Positions 1-9,977 are shown, counted from the stretch's first letter. The stretch: DNA of 64,000 nucleotides from Gammaproteobacteria bacterium (GCA_022823625.1 JAJEHQ010000001.1:1-64000); one strand, 5' to 3'. Program-made: numbers and translations. Notes: a model not told the origin generated them from the sequence alone.

Positions 1-47
1 CATAAAAAACACCAGGAATTGCGCGCTTTTGGGAGGCGCATATCCTT

Positions 48-69
48 GTTGCTACGCAACTGTTTTTTT
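48..69 (+). terminator. Possible rho-independent terminator of a gene upstream of the window
   Basis: GTTGC-TAC-GCAAC hairpin followed by TGTTTTTTT. Confidence 0.45.
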
Positions 70-557
70 ACGGATTTTTTAACAGGTTTATTTCCGCTCC
101 GTGGTTAATTTCAGACTCATTTTGCAATTGGAAAACACTCTACAAATTGAGTGTCCATTCTACTCTTAAATCAAGCTAATTCACTCTGTCGTTGCTTGTG
201 TTTGTACGAGTAATTATTGCGCCCTGAGTCGCCTTGCGTGAATGTTTAGTCCATTTGATAAACCAGGTTGTCAGCCTTTTTGAACTTCAGGTACCAGAAC
301 ATTTCTGAACTTTTTGTCATGCAAGAAGAACATCAACCAAGGCATTGAAAATTAAACATATTTCGTCAAAATTTCAGATTTGCATATTGTCGGTATACAA
401 TTTGAAGCAGCCCGACGAATAAATTCAATTTAAGCAAAGGGCGAATCAACCAAAAAACATGACTGCACTTAAGTTGTGTTTTGTCTATGCGTAGAGCATA
501 GTATGACCCACGATCGAAACTTAGCTTCTAGCTTAGTTTTCATCGAGGAGGGCTACT

Positions 558-1478
558 GTGAAACAATACATTATTGATGCCATTCATCGAATTCCAATGT
601 TGCAAGAAGTTTCACCAGATGAAATCGACATTGAAAGAATGGGTGGATTGAACAACGAAACGTATCATCTGACAGTTCACGATCAGGATTACAGTTTGCG
701 AATCCCGGGGGATGCTGAAGCGAACATGATCGATCGCACCGTGGAGAAACACAACAATGAGGTCGCTGTATCCATCGGTATATCTCCAGAACTGCTATTC
801 TTTTCGGATTGTGGACTGAGTTTGACTCGATATATTTCGGACGGTGAGACACTCAATCGTGAAATTGTCAATTCTGATAAAGGTGTTCCAAGCCGCATTG
901 GTGCTACCATTCGGCAACTACATGATTGTGGCAAAAAGTTTAAATTTAAATTTCGCACGTTTAAACTTCTGGATGGCTTTCTAAGTCAACTCGACCGAAA
1001 AGGAATGGAGAAACTGCCAGACGGGTACTTCGAATGCATTGATCATGGAATTTCAATTCAAAAGATTTTGGATGAAAACCCAGTAGATTTTGTACCATGT
1101 CATTGCGATACTATTCCAGAAAATTTTATATTTGGACATGACCGTATTTGGATGATTGACTGGGAGTATTCCAGGATGAATGATCCATACTTCGATTTGG
1201 CCACCTTTGCACTGAGTTCATACCTATCTCATGAGCAGGAGATTGAAGTTCTGACTGGTTATTTTGGACGAAGCCCGTCTATGGCTGATTACGCCCGAAT
1301 GGCGATTTACAAGGCGTTCGTTGATATTCTCTGGACCCCATGGGGAATTATTAATGACACATTGGGCAACGATAGAGTCGATTACAGTTATTACACAGTG
1401 GATCGATTTCGGCGTTGTTTAGACTTAATGTCGCGTGAGGAATTTTCCTGTTACGTGAAAACAGTTCAAATGCACTAG
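558..1478 (+). CDS. Choline kinase / aminoglycoside phosphotransferase (LicA-like) family protein
   Basis: ORF; kinase-like motifs PCHCDTIPENFIF and MIDWEYSRMNDPYFDLA (Brenner and DFE-like motifs); preceded by GAGGAGGG RBS. Confidence 0.8.
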   Translation: MKQYIIDAIHRIPMLQEVSPDEIDIERMGGLNNETYHLTVHDQDYSLRIPGDAEANMIDRTVEKHNNEVAVSIGISPELLFFSDCGLSLTRYISDGETLNREIVNSDKGVPSRIGATIRQLHDCGKKFKFKFRTFKLLDGFLSQLDRKGMEKLPDGYFECIDHGISIQKILDENPVDFVPCHCDTIPENFIFGHDRIWMIDWEYSRMNDPYFDLATFALSSYLSHEQEIEVLTGYFGRSPSMADYARMAIYKAFVDILWTPWGIINDTLGNDRVDYSYYTVDRFRRCLDLMSREEFSCYVKTVQMH

Positions 1479-1863
1479 TAAAAACTGAGAGTTTGAAATC
1501 CTAAACTCCAAGATAGTTTCGCACTGTTTAAGGACTCAATTTCGATCGACGATCAATAAAAAACTGTTGGCACGCGCAAACAGCGGTTCTCAGGTGATTT
1601 AAGAAACTAAATTCTGTTTGACGTTTGGTCTCTCTGAGGGGGGCAACCACCACATGAGAAGCAATTCATGCGAGTATTTCCGCTGAAGTTGTAGTTGCAA
1701 GTGATGATCCTATATGGTCTGTAGATATAGTTAAGCAAGAGGACCCTCATGATCTGCGTAAAACGTAGTACTGGAATTTGAAAGTGGACATCTAAATCAA
1801 TTGTGTAAATTTCAATCCACGATAATTGGCGGTGGTTGATTCAAGGCATAGTGGGAGAATTCA

Positions 1864-2967
1864 GTGTTTGAAATTTACAAAATTGATACGCCAGATCAGA
1901 TCTATTCACCTGGCTTGGTAATATTTGAAGAAGTATTGCGAGAAAACCTCGCACAGATGAAGGAGATTGCTGGCGACCCACAGAGGCTTCGGCCCCACTG
2001 CAAAACCCATAAGATGATCGACATCATTCGGCTGGAGGTTGACATGGGCATTCTGAAACACAAATGTGCTACTTTTGCCGAAGCTGAAATGCTTGCACTC
2101 GCCGGTGCACAGGAAGTAACCCTTGCCTACAATCCCGTTGGACCGAATATTGATCGTGCGGTGCAGTTTCGACTTCGACATCCGGATATCCAGTTTTCTG
2201 TAACCGCCGACCATCCTGATCCACTGAAAGCTCTTGATGCAGCAATGGGAAATGCGAAGACAGATATTGACGTGCTACTCGACATCAACCCTGGTCTGGA
2301 CAGAACGGGGCTGAAACCTGGCGACCAGGCTGCGGAAATTTATGCTCTGATCAACAGTCTGCCAAATCTGCGACCTGTAGGATTTCATGTCTATGATGGG
2401 CACAACCATCAAACGCCGTTAAATGAGCGAAAGGCGGCAGTTGATGATATTTGGTCGACGGTGCGGGCATTTCGAGATGAATTGAAAAGAGATTCGTTTT
2501 GCGTACCCAAAATTATTGCTGGTGGGACTGGAACATTTCCGCTTTATGCACAACTGGATGACCCATCTATTGAATTGAGCCCTGGCACTTGTGTTTTCCA
2601 TGATGCGGGATATTCAAGAATTTTTCCCGATTTGCCGTTTACACCGGCTGCTTTGATTCTTACCCGGGTGATAAGCCGTCCTTCTGCCAATTGTGTAACT
2701 TTTGATCTTGGGCACAAAGCCTGTGCAGCAGACCCGCCTGCTGGTCAACGATTGGAATTTCCATCGATTCCAGATGCCCGCGAGGTGTTGCAGAATGAGG
2801 AGCACCTTGTGATTGAAACAGCAAAAGCCGCCAACTATCGACCTGGGGATTCCGAATTAGCGATCCCAACTCATATTTGTCCGACTTCAGCGCTTCATAC
2901 GCACGCGTGGGTCATTCAGAGGGGTAGAGTTTCTACCAAATGGGAGGTGACTGCACGGCATCGTTAA
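1864..2967 (+). CDS. D-threonine aldolase / Zn-dependent D-serine dehydratase-like PLP enzyme
   Basis: N-terminal PHCKTHK PLP-lysine region; C-terminal PTHICPT His-x-Cys metal motif typical of this fold-III family. Confidence 0.8.
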   Translation: MFEIYKIDTPDQIYSPGLVIFEEVLRENLAQMKEIAGDPQRLRPHCKTHKMIDIIRLEVDMGILKHKCATFAEAEMLALAGAQEVTLAYNPVGPNIDRAVQFRLRHPDIQFSVTADHPDPLKALDAAMGNAKTDIDVLLDINPGLDRTGLKPGDQAAEIYALINSLPNLRPVGFHVYDGHNHQTPLNERKAAVDDIWSTVRAFRDELKRDSFCVPKIIAGGTGTFPLYAQLDDPSIELSPGTCVFHDAGYSRIFPDLPFTPAALILTRVISRPSANCVTFDLGHKACAADPPAGQRLEFPSIPDAREVLQNEEHLVIETAKAANYRPGDSELAIPTHICPTSALHTHAWVIQRGRVSTKWEVTARHR

Positions 2968-3033
2968 TTGACTGCAGACAATCAATTTGGTTAAGTATCA
3001 AAAATTTCATAGTCGCACCTTGAATTACTCACC
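2851..3033 (+). repeat. Copy 1 of a 183-bp direct duplication (3' end of the D-threonine-aldolase-like gene plus downstream)
   Basis: Ungapped alignment by eye to 5192-5374 with about 15 mismatches. Confidence 0.9.
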
Positions 3034-3212
3034 AGTAAAGTTAACACTGGTTAAGAAGTAGATTGATTTGTAATCCAATGCTACTTTAGAAGTTGTGTCT
3101 GACAGAGTAAATGAGGCACATGGCCTGTCAGAAATTTCTGATCACTCTAGGTATTTCCGCAATTCCATACGGTTAACGATAAAAAATTTATCTCTTCAAT
3201 CTTTCTGGCTAA

Positions 3213-4160
3213 CTACAATTTTTCGGGGTTCAAGTAATTCAAGGGCTCATTTCTTAAGTTGGCGAATATTTCGAGACACCGACGGGCGATTGGCCGTTGC
3301 TGTCCGCGTTTGGTGAGCATTAAGAAACAACTTCGATCGCGCTCGACATAACTGTCATTAAGGGTGACCAGCGTCCCTTGATTGAGGTATTCCTCAATAT
3401 AGTATCGCCAGCCAAGCGCCAGGCCTTTTCCCTCAATGGCGGCTTGGATCAGGAAGACATAGTCTTCGAATGCGATGTATTGGGGTAGAGGAAACGGATA
3501 CCCGACAGACTCAAACCAATCATGCCAGTTTGCCCAGTCATGGTTTCGCGAGAGTCTGAGAAACGGTAGAGACCCCCATTCTGTGACAGGTTGAGCCAAA
3601 ACGTTCTCATGGGTTGTTGCGAAACTAGGTGAGCAAACCGGTGTAATGGCCTCACTGAAAAGGATAACCCGATCTTCCTGCTTGATGGTCGGCTCGTCAT
3701 ATGTGACTATCAGATCAGCTTCTTTTTCACTTATGTAGTCAAAAAAGTCGTAATCGATTATCAAGGTGCGCAAGGTTGTATTATCACCAATCGATTGACG
3801 CAAGGAATTGAAGCGTGGCATTATGAAATGATGCGAGAGTGAATGACTACAGGCAATAACTACCCGTTGTTTCTCTTTGATGCTCGATGCTGCAAGCGCA
3901 GCTGCTGCAATACGCTGCAGACCGATGGACACGCCACGATGGTATATTTCACCCGCTGGGGTTAGTTTTACACCGCGGTGGCTGCGTTCGAACAGCTGAA
4001 ATCCGATTTCATATTCAAGTTCCGAAATGTAACGGCTCACGTTAGACTGGTGAGACCCCAACTCTTCAGCGGCGCGAATGAAACTCAAACGACGCCCGGC
4101 GGCTTCGAACACACGCAGGGCTCGCATACGCGGAAGAGGTCCCTTGGGATCTTTCAGCAT
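3213..4160 (-). CDS. LysR-family transcriptional regulator (GcvA-like)
   Basis: N-terminal LRVFEAAGRRLSFIRAAEELGSHQSNVSRYISELE HTH; full-length LysR architecture. Confidence 0.9.
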   Translation of the reverse strand: MLKDPKGPLPRMRALRVFEAAGRRLSFIRAAEELGSHQSNVSRYISELEYEIGFQLFERSHRGVKLTPAGEIYHRGVSIGLQRIAAAALAASSIKEKQRVVIACSHSLSHHFIMPRFNSLRQSIGDNTTLRTLIIDYDFFDYISEKEADLIVTYDEPTIKQEDRVILFSEAITPVCSPSFATTHENVLAQPVTEWGSLPFLRLSRNHDWANWHDWFESVGYPFPLPQYIAFEDYVFLIQAAIEGKGLALGWRYYIEEYLNQGTLVTLNDSYVERDRSCFLMLTKRGQQRPIARRCLEIFANLRNEPLNYLNPEKL

Positions 4161-4387
4161 AGCAAAAATGCTATCGATAAACTACTAACTTGGTATTTCA
4201 CAAATTCACCTTAGGCTGTTATATTTTTCGCTGCGAATCGCGAAAGCCGAATTATGTGGTTGCTCTGGAAGTCAGTAAACCACGTAGTTTATCTATAGCA
4301 GAAACAATAATGATACTAGGCATATAGCGATTCGCATTCTTTTTTCATTATCTGGAATAGCAGTGAAGGACAAATTTTGAATATTTT

Positions 4388-4443
4388 TGTCAACTGTATA
4401 TGAGGTTCGTTATATTGTCAACCCCATATGAGGTTTGTATTAT
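4388..4443. repeat. Two tandem imperfect 28-bp repeats (TGTCAAC...ATATGAGGTT...)
   Basis: TGTCAACTGTATATGAGGTTCGTTATAT followed directly by TGTCAACCCCATATGAGGTTTGTATTAT; 22/28 identical by eye. Confidence 0.8.
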
Positions 4444-4495
4444 TGGTACTGGTGGACGACATATTCATAATTTTTCTTTGTGCTATGGAGCGATA

Positions 4496-5177
4496 GGCGC
4501 CATGACGGTGCTGACGAGTTTGACGGTTGACGCGGACAAATAGATGTCAGTACGGTGACGACCACCGGGAATATTGACATTGAGGGCACGGAAATTGATC
4601 TGAACGGTGCGACTTACCTCAGCGACAACGGCGGCAACTATTTTCGCGGCCTGTGGGTCTAGATACCGACGTGCCGTGAATAGCAATGCAAACAGCAACG
4701 GAGCGGACAGGAATATCACGTTCAGACCGACACTGAACGTGAACACAATCTAACGTTGAACGCCGGCACAGGAACAATGGAGACGTCGGGTCTTCCGCTA
4801 AACCAGTGTTAACTAGGACTACTAAAGCTCACGGTGTTACGGTTAATGCTACGATGAATGTCGGTTCTTTCACACAACTAGCTGGAACTGGAACAAAAAA
4901 TTTCGGATTCAACTCCATTCATGCTGACAACACTGTCGAAATCGTGGTAGGAAACCTATTTGGAAGGATGGAAGCGCAACATGCCAGGCTAACAGCTGAA
5001 AATTTAATCGAAGTAGATGTAAAAGTTGATTCGTTGAAGATAGAGGCAGAAAATGCGAATATTGTGGGTGAGGCCAATGGAATAGGTGGACAGGGTGCTG
5101 CCGACCAAACCACAATCAAAAACAGAGAGTCGGGTTCATATTCGTTCAATGAACGCACTATTTTGGGTAGTGACTAG
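4496..5177 (+). pseudogene. Decayed remnant of a repetitive beta-helix/filamentous-haemagglutinin-type surface protein
   Basis: Broken frames read TVTTTGNIDIEGTEIDLNGATYLSDNGGN, then NSNANSNGADRNITF, then EHNLTLNAGTGT, then VTVNATMNVGSFTQLAGTGTKNFGFNSIHADNTVEIV...AENANIVGEANGIGG; stops and frameshifts between blocks. Confidence 0.65.
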
Positions 5178-5191
5178 GAATGCGAGTCTAC

Positions 5192-5374
5192 TCCGAATTA
5201 GCGATCCCAACTCATATTTGTCCGACTTCAGCGATTCATACGCACGCGTGGGTCATTCAGAAGGGTAGAGTTTCTACCAGATGTGAGGTGACTGCGCGGC
5301 ATCGTTAATTGATTGCAGACAATCAATTCGATTAAGAATCGCGAAATTCACAGTCGCGCCTTGAATTACTCACC
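5192..5374 (+). repeat. Copy 2 of the 183-bp duplication: orphan 3' end of a D-threonine-aldolase-like gene
   Basis: Still reads SELAIPTHICPTSAIHTHAWVIQKGRVSTRCEVTARHR* in frame; about 92% identical to 2851-3033 by eye. Confidence 0.9.
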
Positions 5375-6457
5375 TGTCGAACTCAACCATTCATCGAACC
5401 ATTGATGGCGAATGGACTCTGTTACTGAATACCAATGACTGTCTGCTCGAATTCTTCGATTAATGCCCAACTCAGCATTTGAGTAGTTATCGGTAATCAA
5501 TGGCATGGTACCCGCGTAATGATGTATTCGATCCAATGCTGATTTTCGCGTTGGGCCGTAGGACAGAAGATTGGAAAGTGCTGCCATTCTGTCGGTTCTG
5601 GTTGCAAACGCAATAAATTGTGCTGCAAGATCAGGTCGTTGTGCCTGTCGGTGGATACCCCAGACACTTAACTGCACAAATTGTCCATCTGGTATGATTG
5701 AAATCGGAATGTCGTGGTTGACTCTAGCATCGTCAAACCGTCCGTTGAATCCGCTCGCCATGACGACCTCACCATTGCTTAGCAGATCCACTGGTTCATG
5801 TCCCTGTTCCCACCAGACAATGTTGCCTTTCAATTGGTTAAGGCGTTTGCTGACCAATTTGAATCCGCGCTCTGTACTTAACAGATCATAAATTTGTGAA
5901 ACTGGGACGTTATACGACAGCATGGCCCATTCGAGAATCGCTATCGGTCTGCGCGGAAGCGCACGTTTACCCGGAAAGCGTTCAATGTCAAAAAAATCCG
6001 CGACAGAGTTTGGTTTAACATTTGGAAATGCTCGTTCATCATAGGCGATCACATCAGCGTAACTCACATGTGCGACACCACACTTGAATATTGCACCATT
6101 AAAAAAATCTTTCGTCGCAGCCGTTCCATCGGGCGCAGAGATGAGCACTGACTTATCAAATTCTTTTAGCAGTCTTTCGTTACAAGCTGCCAGAGAATCT
6201 GATTCTGTCATGTCGAGGACATCCCATCCAGGGTCGCCTGGATGCTCCAGAAAATCCAGCGGCCCAATTCCACCGTTATATGGCCTGATCTTTATGCGAA
6301 CATCATGCTCCTCTTCAAACTGTTGAAAATACGAAATTGTCTGCGCCTGTTCGTAGGCTCCGCCCCATCCGGAAATGATCAATTCTCCATTATCAGCCCA
6401 GGTAGTGGAACTTCCCAGGATCAAGCTCAGCATCAAAAGTGGACTAAATCGGATCAT
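5366..6457 (-). CDS. Extracellular substrate-binding protein of a polyamine-type ABC transporter (PotD/F-like)
   Basis: Signal peptide MIRFSPLLMLSLILGSSTTWA; SGWGGAYEQAQ...; typical SBP length. Confidence 0.8.
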   Translation of the reverse strand: MIRFSPLLMLSLILGSSTTWADNGELIISGWGGAYEQAQTISYFQQFEEEHDVRIKIRPYNGGIGPLDFLEHPGDPGWDVLDMTESDSLAACNERLLKEFDKSVLISAPDGTAATKDFFNGAIFKCGVAHVSYADVIAYDERAFPNVKPNSVADFFDIERFPGKRALPRRPIAILEWAMLSYNVPVSQIYDLLSTERGFKLVSKRLNQLKGNIVWWEQGHEPVDLLSNGEVVMASGFNGRFDDARVNHDIPISIIPDGQFVQLSVWGIHRQAQRPDLAAQFIAFATRTDRMAALSNLLSYGPTRKSALDRIHHYAGTMPLITDNYSNAELGINRRIRADSHWYSVTESIRHQWFDEWLSSTGE

Positions 6458-8189
6458 GTTCCTCTTGCCTGATGCGGTCGGCGATTTCGCGATATTTACT
6501 GATCACATCACTCTCGTAGACTATGCCAAGAAGTTTCTGAGTCTTGGCAGAAACAATCGGCGCAACTTCATAGTCTGACTGTCTGAAGGCTTCTAGAGCC
6601 TGACCCACATTCGTGTTTTGGCTAAAGCGCATGGTTTCGGGATTCATTACATCCTTGAGAGAAGTTGTTGGTGGGCGTCCTGTACAATCGCGGACGTGCA
6701 CCACACCAACTGGTCTTTCGTTGGGACCGACGACAACTCCAGCGGTGCGACCGATATGCGCGAGTTGATAGGCCACTTTTCCAATTTTGTCGTGAGTCCT
6801 AAATATGGGATATTCGGTGCGCATGATCTCGGTAACACTGCCATAGGAGATTAATGCATTGACTCTTCCGAGTGACAGATCAAATCCCCTGGAAGCCAGT
6901 TGTACATCAAATAGAGACCGTCCAAACATTCTTGAAGCAAGCAAATTGGAAAACACAACTGCGACCATTGCAGCAGTTGTCAAATCGTAGTTTCTTGTCA
7001 ACTCGAATACGATCAAAATCATTGCTAGTGGCGCGCCGATAACTGGTGTTGCAGCAGCCATCATGCCACAGATAGCATAAGGTACCACTCCCGAGTGTCC
7101 GAAAATTTGCAACTGGTCCAGAATTCCCCCGAAGAGTGCTCCGCAAAGTATCCCGATCAAAAGAATTGGTCCGAATACACCACCTGCAAAGCCAAACCCT
7201 AGGCAAAGAATTGTAACGAAGATCTTGGCAACAATCAAAATTGTGAGTTCACCGAGTTCGAAAGCACCGCCAATGGTGGCAAATCGCAGGCTTTCCTGGC
7301 CGACGCCTAGTACTTCAGGGAATTGTAGTGCGACCATACCGAGAATCAGGCCGGCAACCATTGGCCGAAATACTTCAGGAATACCGCTGCGCGAAGCGTA
7401 AGACTGGCACAGCAGAATGCCTTTGGCGTAGCCGACGGCCAATAATGCTCCTAATATGCCGATGACTGCAAACAAAATAAACTCATAACTGTACTGTACA
7501 CCCTCAAAAACCACCAGGAAAAGTGGAGGTCGATCAAAGATCACATTTGCAAATATGAAACCGATTGCAGCAGCTACAGTTGTCGGAGCGAAAGCTTTCA
7601 CCGAAAAGTGTCGCAGGATCACTTCGTGGGCAAACACCATTCCCGCAATCGGTGCATTAAACGCTACCGAAATTGCTGCTGCGACTCCGCTCGCAATACA
7701 GATCGCTTGCAAATTCGGAATTTTGAGTTTTAGTGCACTGACAAGAGAGCCGACTAGGGTGCCAAGATAGACTAAAGGCCCGTAGTGTCCGACTGAAGCT
7801 CCACAGCCTAGAGAAAGAACAGCTGCAAATGTTGATGCAATGCTACTTCCGAATGGTTGGGGTGTCCCCCTGGTCTGCACAAGCAGAATAGTATCTGAAG
7901 GACCAAGCGGCCTACGGGCGCTTACGAAATAGTAGATGATGAAACCGACGAGCAGACCACCAACTGCCGGAACTCCAACTGTCGCCAGAGAGAGAAGAAG
8001 AGGCCTATTAACGAGTTGAATTCTTTCATGAGGGTCAATTAAAAATTCTTTGTTCAGCCAATTAAATGCCTCATAAAAAGCGATCGCGAGCAGTGATACG
8101 ACTACCCCAATTCCTACGCCAACAATTGCCAGTAATAAAATGGTTGTTGGAACGCTGTACAGATCAGTCTTGATATTGATCCGCTTCAC
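6444..8189 (-). CDS. ClC-family chloride channel/transporter with C-terminal CBS domains
   Basis: GCGASVGHYGPLVYLG, FNAPIAGMVFAHEVIL, GGVFGP motifs; CBS-pair tail. Confidence 0.92.
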   Translation of the reverse strand: MKRINIKTDLYSVPTTILLLAIVGVGIGVVVSLLAIAFYEAFNWLNKEFLIDPHERIQLVNRPLLLSLATVGVPAVGGLLVGFIIYYFVSARRPLGPSDTILLVQTRGTPQPFGSSIASTFAAVLSLGCGASVGHYGPLVYLGTLVGSLVSALKLKIPNLQAICIASGVAAAISVAFNAPIAGMVFAHEVILRHFSVKAFAPTTVAAAIGFIFANVIFDRPPLFLVVFEGVQYSYEFILFAVIGILGALLAVGYAKGILLCQSYASRSGIPEVFRPMVAGLILGMVALQFPEVLGVGQESLRFATIGGAFELGELTILIVAKIFVTILCLGFGFAGGVFGPILLIGILCGALFGGILDQLQIFGHSGVVPYAICGMMAAATPVIGAPLAMILIVFELTRNYDLTTAAMVAVVFSNLLASRMFGRSLFDVQLASRGFDLSLGRVNALISYGSVTEIMRTEYPIFRTHDKIGKVAYQLAHIGRTAGVVVGPNERPVGVVHVRDCTGRPPTTSLKDVMNPETMRFSQNTNVGQALEAFRQSDYEVAPIVSAKTQKLLGIVYESDVISKYREIADRIRQEEHDPI

Positions 8190-8487
8190 TACAAGACGCT
8201 ACGCTTAAAGGACTTTCGAATACACAAAGGTGAAACCAGGGACAAACATTCGACCTACACCATAACAAAAGTTAGGACTGTTATAACAGTTTCCTTCATT
8301 AGGTATGGAAACTGCGAGTGCAGAACGGATGCCATGTAGTTCTCAGGGAGGGAACATTACGTTCTTCAAGTTAACTGAGTTAATGAGGAAGGGCTTTTAC
8401 ATCGGTTTGGCAACGCGCAAAGTCGCGTTGCAATTCAGAGACATTCTTGACGAGCGAGCGGAATTGTCAGAAATTGATGAGCAGAAC

Positions 8488-8523
8488 ACTCTACCGATCC
8501 AATAGCTTTGAAATCGGTAGAGT
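8488..8523. terminator. Strong stem-loop downstream of trpB2-like gene
   Basis: Perfect 11-bp arms ACTCTACCGAT / ATCGGTAGAGT with 14-nt loop; can extend through TGAGCA/TGCTCA past a 4-nt bulge; moderately T-rich on + strand downstream. Confidence 0.5.
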
Positions 8524-8615
8524 TGCTCAATTTTCTGACTTTTGACCAAACGCAAATTATTGATCAGCGGGATGTGAAGTTCCAAGTAATCCCGCATGCA
8601 TCAACGAATTGAAGA

Positions 8616-9977
8616 TCAGGCTGCCACCGATGGCAACCCAGCCAGTGCCATGGCAACTTCTTCTTCCGAATATTCCTGTTCGTGCATTTCCCCTGCAAAG
8701 TAATCCGTGTAAGCCTGCATGTCAAAGTAACCATGACCACAGAGATTAAACAGAATGGACTTTGCCACGCCTTCTTCCTTACATCGATTGGCTTCCTCGA
8801 TCATTCCTGCAACAGCATGATTCGCCTCGGGAGCAGGTAATATTCCTTCACTGCGTGCGAACTGAATTCCGGCATCAAAGCACTCAATTTGCGTATAGGC
8901 GCGAGGCTGAATATTACCAAGGTCTGTGATCAGGCTAACCAAAGGGGCCATCCCATGATAACGAAGCCCACCGGAATGAGACTTCGGCGGCACAAACTTG
9001 GAGCCAAGTGTGTGCATCTTCACCAATGGCGTCAGATTGGCAGTATCACCAAAATCGTAAGCATATTTTCCTTTCGTTAAGGTAGGACAGCTTGCAGGCT
9101 CTACAGCGATGACTTCAACTTTTTTACCTTCTCTATATTGAGCGCCAATAAAGGGAAATGACAGTCCTGAAAAATTACTGCCACCACCTGTGCATCCGAT
9201 CACAATATCAGGATAGTCATCTGCAATATCGAACTGTTTCATTGCTTCCTGGCCGACGATTGTCTGGTGCAGCAGAACATGATTGAGCACACTACCCAAT
9301 GCATATTTGGTGTCATCACGAGTTGCAGCGTATTCAACAGCTTCACTGATTGCGATGCCCAAGCTACCACTGCTGTTGGGACTGTCAGCCAAAATTGCAC
9401 GTCCTGAGTTTGTGGTATCGCTAGGACTAGCTGTGCAATTGGCACCGAAGCTCTCCATAAACGCTTTTCGGTAAGGTTTCTGGTCAAAGCTGACTCTAAC
9501 CATAAACACTTCAATCTCCAGTCCAAAAAACGAACCCGCTAGTGCAAGGGCAGAACCCCATTGACCTGCGCCTGTTTCCGTTGAAATTCTCTTCACCCCT
9601 TCGTCTTTCGAATAGAAAGCCTGTGCAATTGCAGTATTCGGCTTGTGTGAACCAGCCGGACTCACACCTTCGTACTTGTAGTAAATTCTGGCTGGGGTAT
9701 CGAGTGCTTTTTCTAAACGTCGCGCTCTGTAAAGGGGGCTTGGTCGCCACTGTAACAGAATATCTCGTACGGGTTCTGGAATTGGGATGTACCGCTCAGC
9801 ACTGACCTCCTGCATGATGATTTGCATCGGAAAAAGAGGAGCTAGGTCATCTGGACCTACTGGCTGACCGGTGCCAGGATGAATCACTGGCGGTGGTGGC
9901 GTCGGTAAATCAGAAACAATGTTGTACCAATACTTTGGCACATCGGTTTCGTTTAACTGATATTTAATCGTCTCCAT
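8616..9977 (-). CDS. Tryptophan synthase beta-like enzyme, TrpB2 class
   Basis: RPSPLYRARRLEKAL, SPAGSHKPNTA PLP-lysine motif, long N-terminus typical of TrpB2. Confidence 0.9.
   Translation of the reverse strand: METIKYQLNETDVPKYWYNIVSDLPTPPPPVIHPGTGQPVGPDDLAPLFPMQIIMQEVSAERYIPIPEPVRDILLQWRPSPLYRARRLEKALDTPARIYYKYEGVSPAGSHKPNTAIAQAFYSKDEGVKRISTETGAGQWGSALALAGSFFGLEIEVFMVRVSFDQKPYRKAFMESFGANCTASPSDTTNSGRAILADSPNSSGSLGIAISEAVEYAATRDDTKYALGSVLNHVLLHQTIVGQEAMKQFDIADDYPDIVIGCTGGGSNFSGLSFPFIGAQYREGKKVEVIAVEPASCPTLTKGKYAYDFGDTANLTPLVKMHTLGSKFVPPKSHSGGLRYHGMAPLVSLITDLGNIQPRAYTQIECFDAGIQFARSEGILPAPEANHAVAGMIEEANRCKEEGVAKSILFNLCGHGYFDMQAYTDYFAGEMHEQEYSEEEVAMALAGLPSVAA

Noticed and set aside
4483-4746. 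Minus-strand 87-aa ORF MFTFSVGLNVIFLS...
   Set aside because: Antisense to the adhesin-like remnant; no recognisable protein features.
3040-4813. 14-bp inverted match GTTAACACTGGTTA (3040-3053) and TAACCAGTGTTAAC (4800-4813)
   Set aside because: Matches of this length are expected by chance in 64 kb; no extension on either side.
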